In this document: piece by piece, positions 13,001 through 23,800 of the stretch | Numbering within the stretch: position 1 is the stretch's first letter | Layout: the number at the start of each line of letters is the position of its first letter | Source of the DNA: Thunnus maccoyii | Lineage: Eukaryota; Chordata; Actinopteri; Scombriformes; Scombridae | Assembly: GCF_910596095.1 (NCBI RefSeq) | Contig: NC_056552.1 | Coordinates: 17,247,111-17,311,110, forward strand | Reading direction: 5' to 3' | DNA length: 64,000 bases | The notes under the pieces: generated by a model | The model's database searches: none | Told to the model about the DNA's origin: nothing | What the model saw: only the letters and a program-made list of their open reading frames with translations | Position numbers and translations under genes: made by a program

Positions 13001-14054
13001 ATTGGATCAGAGAGTGACTGCTTACTACTGCTGACACTGTCTAGACATTACAATCTAATGTATTGCTGTATAGCAAAAACAGTGCACATTGCTTAAAATA
13101 AACAGGACTTTTCTTAAAATCTGGCCTCTCTGCAGGGCTTTCTGGTGGCTGTTCTCTACTGCTATGCCAATAAAGAGGTTTGTTATTTCATCTAATATTC
13201 TCATTTTATTTTTGCCCCTCTTAGAAGGTAGTCAACCATATGCACCAGTTACAGTGTCTGAGACAACACATACATGAAACCTGCATGAATGTTAAAGTTT
13301 AAAATGTGTCCTAAAGCTTTTTACTGCATAGTAAATAATCCTGATAACAAGATCATCTATATTCCTCTTCCTAAGAAGCTCATTTAGGGAGGGGACTTGC
13401 AGCAGGACAAAATATAAAGACATGAATTTCAGAATTTATCGTTTTAGTCATCCATTTTTGTCTCAGGGGGTCTGAGTTGCCAAATCTGAATTTGCCGTTG
13501 ATGTTTTTGATGAGTTTTAAAGAGTGACTAATTGATCAGATCAATACAATATTAAACGACTTTTCAGTTTTCATTCAATTTTGAATCGTCACACTGGAAA
13601 ATGTCACAAAATGGCAAATTAACTCTGAAATGGCTCACCTCCTCTCTGGGTACAGGTTAGGACAGAGCTGAAGAGGAAGTTGCGCAGCTGGAGGATAGAG
13701 GCAGAGATAGTATGCTGTGGACAGTGACTAACCGTGCTCAACTCTCGGGTAGACACCTTCTCCATCGCCACGGTGCCAGAGCGCAACAGATCCTCTGCCA
13801 CAACCATGAGGGCAATGCCTGATGGTTCGCCCACTCCTGACAGTTCTCAGATTTTCAGACGTCAGGTTCAACCAACTTCCCCACAACCTGAGGCCTCTTT
13901 GCTGCACTGTCCATCCGTGGTCAATAGAGACAACACCCTGCAGTGTGTGGTCCAAGATGAGGCTGGACAAATGTCTGCGGCAATGCAGGTGTCCTTACAT
14001 CTTCAAGACCCTGTGGAGTTGCTCCCACATGTTGTAAATAGAGATTCAGACTGA
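7042..14054 (+). CDS. Class B1 GPCR of the glucagon-receptor family (GCGR/GIPR/GCRPR-like)
   Basis: This is a seven-helix receptor for a glucagon-type peptide hormone, expected at the plasma membrane and coupled to Gs/cAMP. Coding exons: 7074-7133, 7327-7429, 7611-7721, 8265-8386, 9668-9774, 10304-10460, 10615-10774, 12188-12248, 12374-12443, 12553-12644, 12853-12991, 13136-13177 and 13656-13727. All phases join and give 431 residues to the first TGA. Residues 1-20 form a short hydrophobic signal peptide; ATG 7095 is an alternative start. The ectodomain has the six class B cysteines (43, 59, 68, 82, 101, 122) and N-glycosylation sites at N60 and N79. Family hallmarks include [11 protein letters not shown] (TM1), [14 protein letters not shown] (TM2), FVVPW (TM4), PLFGIHEV (TM6) and [16 protein letters not shown] (TM7). 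The TM3 motif reads EAIYL where EGxYL is usual. Ectodomain wording ([20 protein letters not shown]) is closest to GCGR as I remember it. Oddities: an in-frame TGA-CTA followed by 108 more open codons ending at 14054, and one GC-AG intron. The exact paralogue is unresolved. Confidence 0.9.
10157..10199. repeat. Purine-rich A/GA simple repeat in receptor intron 5
   Basis: An A-run changes into AAAG and then GA units. It is a low-complexity tract with no other signal. Confidence 0.8.
11690..12065 (+). mobile_element. 3' end of an L2/CR1-like non-LTR retrotransposon in receptor intron 7
   Basis: The sequence resembles the end of the last open reading frame and the 3' UTR of fish L2/CR1-type LINEs. 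It has a degenerate stretch of the form CCAGGCCACCAGGCTTATGA, then an AT-rich UTR, then a tail TGCATTGTTGAGGAGCTTAA ... CCTTGAATT, close to the CTTGAATC-type tails of these elements. The copy is heavily 5'-truncated and non-coding. Family assignment is from memory; a RepeatMasker run would settle it. Confidence 0.6.
12645..12852 (+). other. GC-AG intron 10 of the receptor
   Basis: Exon 10 ends CTTCG and is followed by GCAAGT; exon 11 begins GCTTGCC after CCCACTAG. Only this junction restores the family sequence [14 protein letters not shown] in frame. No GT donor nearby keeps the frame. GC donors with an otherwise perfect consensus are a small known intron class. Confidence 0.85.
13725..14051 (+). 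other. In-frame TGA-CTA and 108-codon C-terminal extension of the receptor
   Basis: The last exon reads [21 protein letters not shown] then five codons and TGA (13725-13727). The next codon is CTA, and the frame stays open for 108 codons to TGA 14052-14054. The extension is Ser/Thr/Pro/Gln-rich (for example [19 protein letters not shown]), as expected for a cytoplasmic GPCR tail. Without it the receptor ends about 20 residues after helix 8 begins. UGA-CUA is the core of the best known mammalian readthrough signal. Alternatives are removal of the stop by splicing 13710-13850, a recent nonsense mutation, or a sequence error (TGG to TGA). Confidence 0.5.
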
Positions 14055-14215
14055 GTATTTTTGCATTCATTGTAAATTTTAAGATTCTTTGTGGTTTGTT
14101 GTGAATATGTAAAATTGTTATGAAGTGTAGTTATGATGTAAGATGTTAAATTGTGAATATGTGAATACGCTATTGGGATTGTTTAAGACTAAAGACATCT
14201 TTAAATAAATAATAC
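14055..14215 (+). other. 3' UTR and poly(A) signal of the receptor gene
   Basis: An AT-rich stretch follows the distal stop. A canonical AATAAA lies at 14204-14209, which suggests cleavage shortly after, about 670 bases before the wdr90 start codon. Confidence 0.6.
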
Positions 14216-14439
14216 AAATGAAGTATAAAAATTAAAATTTTGTTTATATGGAATCTTTTGGTGTGTGGTGGAACCAGTGCATAAGACGTAGGATGGGTCA
14301 CCAATTAATTGCCAAAAAAATTAGGCTATCATTTGATCTGATAGATGGGTATGAGAGAGAAAACAATGCAGTCAACAGAAACTCAAGAAAGTCTGTAAAT
14401 TTAAAACTGTGCATCTTATTTACAACATATTGTGGCTGT

Positions 14440-14900
14440 TGAATTACAGCTCGTTTGCTCTCGTCGTCCCAAAATGCCAGTTTCTTATGCGGTCCTTTTT
14501 CTCTATGAACTTCATTACCCAGAAGCGCCAGCGCAACGACAGCTCGACGATCATGACGCACAGACGTCATTAGCGCCGTGCTGTCGTTGGCAACGGCGGA
14601 CGCTGGAGCGGGAAGCACATAGTTACTACAGCGGTAGATGTCAAATCAAACCTGTCGTTTACTCGATACCCGGGAGAACTGGAAAAGCCCACGCATCCTA
14701 TTGTGATGTGAAACAAAATGTTTTTATCGTTTTAATCATTGGGAAACGGAGAAGGAGCTTTACCGGTTGTATAGCTGTCTGTTTGCAAGCTAATACCTCT
14801 AAATGTACACTAGTTAGCTGTTCGAGTTGTGTTGAGTTTTGCTAAGTTGCAGCAAGACTGATTCAACAGGTGGATTTCCCATTGGCGATATTCGCTATCA
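14440..14900 (+). promoter_or_regulatory. wdr90 promoter / 5' UTR region
   Basis: A CpG- and GC-rich island stands out from AT-rich flanks immediately upstream of the wdr90 ATG. It includes an ATF/CREB-type core ACGTCA at 14564-14569, a TGACGC at 14554-14559, and GGCAAC at 14589-14594, the right half-site of an RFX X-box, a common motif at ciliary and centriolar genes. Low TATA content and the CpG character fit a housekeeping-type promoter. A 137-codon open frame across it has no recognisable homology and is probably incidental. Confidence 0.5.
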
Positions 14901-17800
14901 ATGGCCTCCAAAGGTAAAATTAACTTTTAGGTTCTCACTTAAATTTGCTATTAAGGGAAACACTAAATTATACAACAACAAATAACTGAGTTACAAGCCA
15001 TAATGTTGCTATAATTATTACTACTAAACCCTGTTTTGACCTCGCAGGTTGGCAGCATCCTTATGTCAACATATTTAAACATGTCCGAATTGAAGACTGG
15101 AAAAAGTCGTCAAAAGAGGGAGATGTGTCAACATACACGGTAACTTGGTGATGCACAGTATAAGTTACTTGTGGTGGTTAAAGTGACTGTCTATCTTTTC
15201 AATATCAAACACTCGAGCCTTGTTGGCTGGAAAGGTGGTTATAAAAAGTTTGTGTGGTCAGCTTGATTTGCATGTAATATACAGTGGCCTCCAACAGTGT
15301 CTAGTTTTCATAGTGGAAAAGAGTATCACAACCTCCATATAAACTTTTCAAAACATTCCTGTAGCATAATCCTTGACTCTGCCCTCCATGCATAGGCTCG
15401 ATATCCCCTGAAAGTACATATGCTAAACAAACAATCCTCAGCCAACGTTCAAGTGTAAAGGAAGTGAGAGCTTGATTCTCAAAAGACAGATTTTATTTGT
15501 AGTATCACTGTTAAGTATTAATACCAAAGTTTGTGTTTTCTCTCCATGAAACCGTTCAGGACAAGAAGCTGAAGTGTTCAGTGTTTCGGATCAGGGGTTC
15601 TGTTCCTGCCAACAGCTACATCCTGATACCCAAACACAGCCATCAGTCTCTGGGGCTGACAGGGCAATATTTTTACCTTCTCTTCAGGCCCACCCCTGGC
15701 AAATATTTTGTGGTCACCCTGGATGTTGCTGCAGAGGTATGGATCCTGATATGGTTGGATGATCATAAGCATGTGTATGTTTGATGAAATCAATGGATAT
15801 ATTAATTTATCTGTCCATATGATCTAGCATTTCAGAAATTCCTTTCATTTTTGTATTTATAGTCATGTGACAGGAGTTTATTTTAATATCCATTGGGAGT
15901 CTAATCCATAGCTCTGCTTTAACAGAGTTAGTTGTAATCTTTGGCATTTCGAATCATGCCTTTTTAATATTTTGGCATTTCAATCTAATAGAAATTCCGA
16001 ATTCTTTCCCTCTCTCTGTGCTGTTGTACGTAGGAAGGCCAGGTGGTCCGTATCTCCTTTTCCAACATGTTCAAAGAGTTCAAGTCTACACCTACATCAC
16101 TTCAGTTTCCTTTCCTCTGCGGAGCTGCAAAGGATTCAGTCTATGAAAGTACGGCTAAGTCCGCGAGACACGGTAAAAGACACACACATACACTTATACG
16201 CATGAACCATTATTTGTATGTCGTTTTTAATCACTTAATGTGCTTACTGAAAGTAAACTACTGCTACTTTTGTGTTTAAGTAAATAATCTTGCATGTATT
16301 GCCACAGTACTAACAGTATTTATGTTTATGTGGCTTAGGTTTGGTGGGTCCAGCCCCTACTTCGGTGCGTTGGACCTGTCTGACACTGGATCTGCAGTAC
16401 ACACTCCATTTCTACCTCAACCGCTGCTACAGTTACCTGAAGAGCGTCAAGCTTTGTGCCAACATGGCAGTGAAAAACATGTTTACTAGTGACCTGCTTT
16501 TAGATCCTGGTGAGACTCCCATCATCCAAGTGACTGAGTTTACATATGTCCTCCAGCACTATGGATAGGAACACAGATATATAATCTATATGCACCTATC
16601 CACATGTGCTGTCATTTGGATGCAAAGATGTTCCCGTGCTTCTCTTTCAAGGGCACTTCAGTGTATGAAAGAAGAAAATGAAGACGTCATTTTTCAGCGT
16701 CACAGACAAAGAAAATATGGCTTAATGGGATTTTTGAAAGAACCCTTTCAATCATAAAGCCTTACTTATTTAAATCACTCAATTCAACGATCCAAACATC
16801 TGCCTTGGCAAACAAGACAAGAACATTTCTTTCACATATCCATCATTCAGTGTCATGAAGGCAGCTTCATCCAGAGTGCATCCTCAGATTTTTGAATAAA
16901 CAATGTGATGTCCTCTTTGTGCATGCATGACAAGCTTTACCTTCCTCATCTCTTTGTCCAAACCTCTCTTTCAACAGGAGTGTCCTTCAGTGAAGCCAAG
17001 CTGATGGGTCTGGCCTGTTCTCAGGGTACAGGTCCCATACCCAGAGACATGGCATTTCCTGTGCCCAAGGGAAACTCCTGGCATGACCTCTATGATTGCA
17101 TCAGGTAGAGTAACCTTACGTGGGAACAGCATGTGCATAAGTGGCATTATGCTAAAGGCTACATATACCCTGAACCACTTTTCTGCATTTCAGGGCCTAC
17201 AATATTTTGCTGGGTGGTGTAAATATTGTAACACTAAGGACATTTTTTAAATTATTAGTAATAATTTTATCAGTGCAGCTTCAGTAGAGATCTGACAACC
17301 TAAAACGTTCATAAACATGAGGTTTTGATGTGAACTGGTCAGGATCAGCTTCTTGAGTTGACTGTTTTGTGCCAACATAACTATTAAACAAGTAGAAATC
17401 CATGTGGAGAGTAATTCTGTATTGTAAATGTGTCAACTTGGGTTACCAAAATGGAAAACACAACACTCAGTTATAGTGAATAAGGGCACGTTCTGCAATG
17501 GATAACATACAGGTGATGTAGCAGTAGAAGAAAAGCTTTAAGGTGAATTTTTCATTTTATTATTATAGACACTACTGGCAGTTATATATGACCAATCTGA
17601 TTTATTATTTGCTCAGAATAGCTGTTGTATAAAGTAATATCCATTCTGATGTCTATTGTTATCTAATCTACAGTTATCTGCCATGTCACGCTGTGTTGCC
17701 ATGGACTCTCTCATCTTGTCTCAATCCAACAGGTTTCCCTCAGAGGGAACAAAGTTACCCTTTGACTCCATTCAGAAAGGCAATCCCAGGCAAGACGCCA
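14901..17800 (+). other. wdr90: wdr90 exons 1-7: CFAP20/DUF667 domain
   Basis: Exons: 14901-14913, 15048-15139, 15560-15736, 16034-16172, 16339-16509, 16978-17104 and 17733-17800. Diagnostic segments are [65 protein letters not shown] and [20 protein letters not shown]. All align without gaps to human WDR90 as I recall it. Residues 1-262. Confidence 0.95.
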
Positions 17801-20800
17801 GTAAGTATTTAAAGCTTTTTATGTTGTTGCATGCAATGCTGTTTTGTCTGTTGTTTTTGTGTGTTTTTTTTTTTTTTTAGATTTTCCTTGAGACTTATTA
17901 AAATGTGTGTTTTTTTTCATTTACAAGAAATTCAAATACATTTTTAGTTAGTTCTGCATGAGGAACAGAGTATGCTTATATCTTTTTTTTTATCCCACTC
18001 TATATTATTTTTATTACTTATTTATCAACATAAATTAGAGCCTTTGGAGCTTTTAATTAAAATTTTAAAAGCACTACCACTGAAGATATTTGTAGGATCA
18101 GAGCTGTTCTGACGATCCAGTTACTTTTACTTTAAGCACACACACTTCTCTTGAATCTTAATAAAAAATGTGTTGTAAATTACTCAATTCCATATTCCTC
18201 TCTTTCCCAGGACATGTCTCCAACCATCGAAGCCCCATTAGAGAAGAATCCCGCTGTGTCAGCCTCAGCAAACCAGTTCAGGATCGTGTGTCCCTCATCC
18301 AGCAGATCACCACCCCAAAATCAGTAAGATTGATAACAGTTAGTAGCTTTCTGTCAAGCCACAGCGATTCCAATCTGCTCAAATTTGTCTCTAAAGATAT
18401 GGCAGATGGTTGAGCTGAAGTGTTTGTTTTTCATTTTTATTTTTTCCTCCTTCTGTCTTCCTCAGCTCCCGAGGAATCAACCCCCCGTGGTGACCAGCAT
18501 ACCCGAGCTGGGTGTGGTCTCCATGCACCAGAGCGGTGACTGGCTTTGCCATAATGATGACCAACATCAGCAGGAGTCAACACGCTCCATCTCACATCGA
18601 CTCACACCCAGGCCACCCTGTGATGCTGATGACGACGGCGTTCATGTGTTCGTGCATCCTGAAGAGGGCCTCGGCAAACACGGGGAGGAAAGTGAAGAGG
18701 AGGTGAAGCTTCATACTGACAAGATTGTACACTCAACCATACTTAAAAGCAAAAGGAAACCCATTATATACCACATTCTTACTGTCTCTCTCTGTACATC
18801 ATGTTCTGTACATTGCATGTCCTTGACTCCAAGATAGCTCTTACAGTTGTGTAGAAACACTATTGGTCTTGTTATATTCCCAGCTTGTTTGCACTCCTGT
18901 CGCTCATCTTGTCCGTTCATCATCGTCCAAAGACACCAAAGAGCAGGTAAGAGCTGAGAACGGTGGAGACTAAAATGAAAGGAGCTGCTGAGACATTTTT
19001 AATCATTTTTATTTTTCCCGCTCTCTTTGTTAGAAGCTACTTCCAGACCCAATCCTGAGGCTCAGTCGAATCATCGGCTTTGGAGGAGCCACCACCAAAT
19101 GCGTATGCTCATTTAGAGAGAGACCTTTATCAACTTTGCTTCACATACTTTTTGACTTTGAAGATCACAAATAAAATGCATTACACGAAAGACTTATATA
19201 GGTCTGCCGTACTTTATTATACTGTAGGTCCTGTGGACCAAATCGGGAGATGCAGTAGTATATCCATGTCACGCAATTATCGTCTCTATGAAGATATCCT
19301 CTAACCAGCAGAGATTCTTCATCGGCCACACTGATAAGGTAAATGAGCTGTGATGTGTTGTACTTCCGCCACAGCAGAATCTCTTCCAATGTATAGTATG
19401 GCACAGCTGACTCTGGCAGCATCTTAAGTAAAGTGCTGAGGTAATTCAACTAATCCCTGGCCTTCGAATGCAGTTCCATGTGTTCAGTAAACAGAGAGAA
19501 GTCTCTTGTGTTTCAGAAATGATATTCTTGCAACATCTGTCCGTGTGTTTTCTCTGTAGGTGTCTGCGTTGGCTTTCAATGGCAACACAACAGTGCTTGC
19601 CTCAGCACAAACTGGCAACCATAGTGTAGTTCGAGTATGGAACTACAACAAAGGAATCTGTCTGGCCATGTTCAGGATTCACGCACATTCATTATCCTCT
19701 CTTAGGTAACCATTTGCATACACACACAGTTATCTTACATACACAGTGAGCTCTGGGCTGACATAGACCCCTGCTTGCTTGCACTAATTTTGTCTTTTTT
19801 TCCATCTCAAAGCTTCTCATACAGTGGAGGCATTCTCTGCGGAGTGGGTAAAGACAGCCACAGTAAAACCGTAAGTGCCACAAATGCAAATTTGCCCACA
19901 TGAAAATTCAAGGGCTTCTTTTCTCATTTGTGTATAAAGGCAGTTAGTACTAGCTGCACCCAGAATCACGACTCTCTACAGATTCTATTGAGAGTTGTGG
20001 GTATCATTAGATCCAGAGGAAAAATCGCTAAGCAACACCTTATATCATTACTTACAGTAAAATGACTCATCTTGTTATAATCTTAAATGACACGCTATAA
20101 ATTGCTCGCCCTTATTAGAGTCTGTGACTCAGCAAAGCTGTGAGCTGACTGCCTCTGTTTACTTTTCATAGATGGTGGTGGTGTGGAACACTCTCAACGT
20201 TAGTAAAGGTGGAGAGGTGACCATCTTAGCCAAAGCACACACAGATGTGGACATCCACACCATGAAGGTTGCCTTCTTTGATGATACAAGGTACCCTCCC
20301 TTCTCTCTGTTTCTATTTCTGATAATAACAGTGTACATTTGCATATTTTGGAACATTTTTGTGCATATGTCCTTCCATCCGTTGATCTGTTGAGAGTAAA
20401 TAATAATAATAATAATAATAATAATAACTTTATTTAGTATAGTACCTTTCTCAGATAAAATGCACCAAGTGCTTCACAGGAATAAAAGTTATAATTCAGA
20501 CCATAAAAACATACATACAATAAAAACATATGCCACAAGTTAAAGTTAACATAAAAACAAAACACAGATGTTGATCACATTGGAGCATCGGCTCTGTTTC
20601 GTTGAGTAACGTTGACAGCCAGTGATCCCCACCTTGCACATCTTGCATAAGGCTGTATGACACCACTTTAGAGGTCTGTGGCAAATACTGAATGGAGACT
20701 TACTTCCAGACAGTAAGCCGCCACTACTCTAGCTATTGAAACTTGAGGGACACCGATATTAAAAGATTTGCACATGCACGTAGACATATACACACAGGCA

Positions 20801-23800
20801 ACACATTCTCACAAATAGACTTACTGACTTATAGATATTATTGACAGCGTTTACACACAACATACACATGGAGATATGAAAAAGACATAGATATTCTCCA
20901 TAGGTACTTGCAGGATTAGGATGGAGATCTCACAGGTATGTTGATTGGTTGAATCATCACACTTTGCATCAATGACTCAGTATTAGTAACAGCTAGTTGG
21001 AGAGCTACCGAGTGATCAGTAACTAAACTGATCAATGACTAAAGCTACTTAGAAATGAGAAAATAGATTCCTGCACTGAAAATACAAAGGAAGATTAAAT
21101 ACAGTCATCATTATATTACCCAAAGAGCTAAGAGTGTCATTATTTAGAGTATGAAGACCTTGGAATGCTGCATTAGCATAATATGAAGCATGGTTGGTAG
21201 CTATGGCAGTTTGCTGTGATAGTGAAATGACTCCACAGTGCTCAAGCATCTCTCAGGGCAGATCAGCCAGATCTCTGGCATTCACAGAACTCGTGATCCC
21301 TTAAAGCTCTCAGTAGGTTGTTAAATCTTCAGCATCCGGGAAGACACGGTGGGACATTAATCGGATTTAGAAGATGTAGCTTTTAAGGCCGGTATAGGAA
21401 AAGCCACACTGCACATACAGAAGCGTTGTTAAAATGCAGTGTGTTTTCCTTGCTAGAGGTATCCTGAGGGGAATGAGGGGTTATGGTTAATTCCGCAGAT
21501 GTGTCTCTCCAGATTTTGGTCCACTCTCACTCTCTTATTGCATGAAGATGTGGAAGTGATAAGAGGAAATAGGCCTCATGTCAGCTTGTCTGTAAATCAC
21601 AACTCTAAGAGCATGAGTTGTTCTGTGTGTGTGCTTGGTTCTGGTTTTAGGTTGGTGTCGTGTGGTCGTGACAATATCCGTCTGTGGCGAGTGCGGAATG
21701 GGACACTCCGCTCATGTCCTGTCAACCTGGGTGATTACCACTCATTGGACTTCACTGATGTGGCGTTCGAGGAGGGAAACTCTCCCTATCAGCATCTTGA
21801 TGATCGAACACTGTGAGAGAGCACACCAGTCTGAATACAGGATTTATCTATCATTGGAAGAAGTATAAATATGTTCTGGATCTGACTGCAAACTTAATGA
21901 TCACAAGGTCCTATTTTTACCATAGATATGCCAGCAGCCGGAGCGGCCATATCTTCGAGATAGACTACAGCAGAGTTGTTATTAGAAATGTCAGGAGGTT
22001 GTCGCCTGCACAGCAGCAGCATGCAGAGCGCAGGGAGAAATGGACTTTTAACACAGGTGGGTCTGAAATCAGTCGGAGAGATAAAGTGTTTGTTATGCAG
22101 TAGTTCAAAGCAGCAGGTTGGGTAGAAACTTGCCTGAGAGGACATCAAGTTGTATGTGTGTGTGTGTGCCCAGGTCCAGGCATCGCCATCAACAGCATCA
22201 GTGTGTCGTCGTCCTTCTGTGCCACAGGCTCTGAAGATGGCTTCCTGCGGCTCTGGCCTCTCGATTTTTCTGCTGTCTTCTTGGAGGCTGGTAAGCACAG
22301 TGGGGCGTGGCATAACATTTAACTGCAGCGAACTAACAGTAGCTGAAAGTTCCCACTCCACCCCACAGGCAGTAAAATAATTTTTAGTTCATTAATGTAT
22401 GGATGGTCATTTACTAGTTTCTGGCTGGCATAAGATTTGCACTGACTCACAGGAACAGCTGGCTTCAACGCAAACTTCAACAACTTCTCTGCCTTTTTAG
22501 CTGTATCATAAATACTTTATATTTAAACATTTGCTTTTAATGTTCTCTGAAAATTATTCTATGACCCAGTATTGGATTCATTTGCTCCTTTTGTGTTGTT
22601 GCATCTGCTGTATTGCTAACATACACCCAAGAACCTATTCAGAGAAATACTCTGATACATATCATTGTTTTCCAGAGCATGAGGGACCTGTGAGCCTGGT
22701 GTCAGTCTCATCAGACAGTCTTCAGGTGCTGGCAGCCACCTCTACTGGTAACCTGGGATTCCTTGATGTGAGCAGCCGTGGTTACAACACACTTATGAGG
22801 TCGCATACAGACACTGTGCTCGGCTTCAGTGTGGATGGCATTCGCAGGCATCTCACAACAGCTTCCTCTGATGGCACAGTGCGCATTTGGAATATGGATT
22901 CCTTGCATCAGGTCAATGAAAACCACATTTCCATGTTCTCAGCAAGTCTTATTGCATTTTTATAACAACCACAGCCTACTATTTTTGTGCTTTATTCATA
23001 AATATTATGAATAAAGCACTTCAGCTGGGCTGAAGAGAAATCAATTGAATGTTTTTATAATTCCATCTAAGAGACACTGTTTTTTAATTTATTGAGCCAG
23101 ACAAAAGGCTCAGGTCTATGTTGACAAGAAAACTAGACACTGGCCTTCAGTCTCCAGTTTTGTGTGTCCATTCTCTGTTGAAGCAAGGCCATGCAAGGCT
23201 CAAGGCTGTTGTTCCCTGGCAGTGTTGTCAGTTCACTAGATTTGGAGAGATAGTTGTTAAGTTTGTCTGCGTTTGTTGGAAAAACTGGCCACCCACACCC
23301 CATTTGCTTTGTAAGACTGCAATAAATTGTGTTTATGTGATTTGTTGAACTAATTAATCCATTAATTTCAATATCTTTCAGTTTCAGTATATTTAAACTA
23401 AAGACACTGACACTAACATTATTAGGTACCATTATGTTACCGTCGGCTTACTTACTATGTAACTGAATGTCTGTCTTGTTGTCTCCTGTGCTTAGTTGTA
23501 TGACTTTGTGTCAGAAGACAGCCCCTGCTCAGTGGCCTTCCATCCCAGCGAGCAGATCTTCTCTTGTGGCTTCAGCTCCGGCATCGTCAGAGTTTTTGAC
23601 ATCTCCAGTGCCAAGCTGTTGGCTGAACACAAGTACGTGTGAACAAACCTGCAAATAGAAGTTCTAATATTGGCTGCAGTTGTTGTTTTCAATGACAAAA
23701 ACTTTGCACGGGCACAATTTCTATTTGCCATAGTACAGGATATTAAGCTGTGTCTAATTACTGGAAAACACAGCTAGATACAATGCTTGACCTTATTTCC

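Noticed and set aside
14432..14845. 137-codon open frame upstream of wdr90
   Set aside because: It spans the CpG-rich wdr90 promoter/5' UTR and shows no recognisable domain. GC-rich DNA lacks stops by chance.
21894..22361. 155-codon minus-strand frame in wdr90
   Set aside because: It overlaps wdr90 exons 17 and 18, which have clear homology on the plus strand; no homology on the minus strand.
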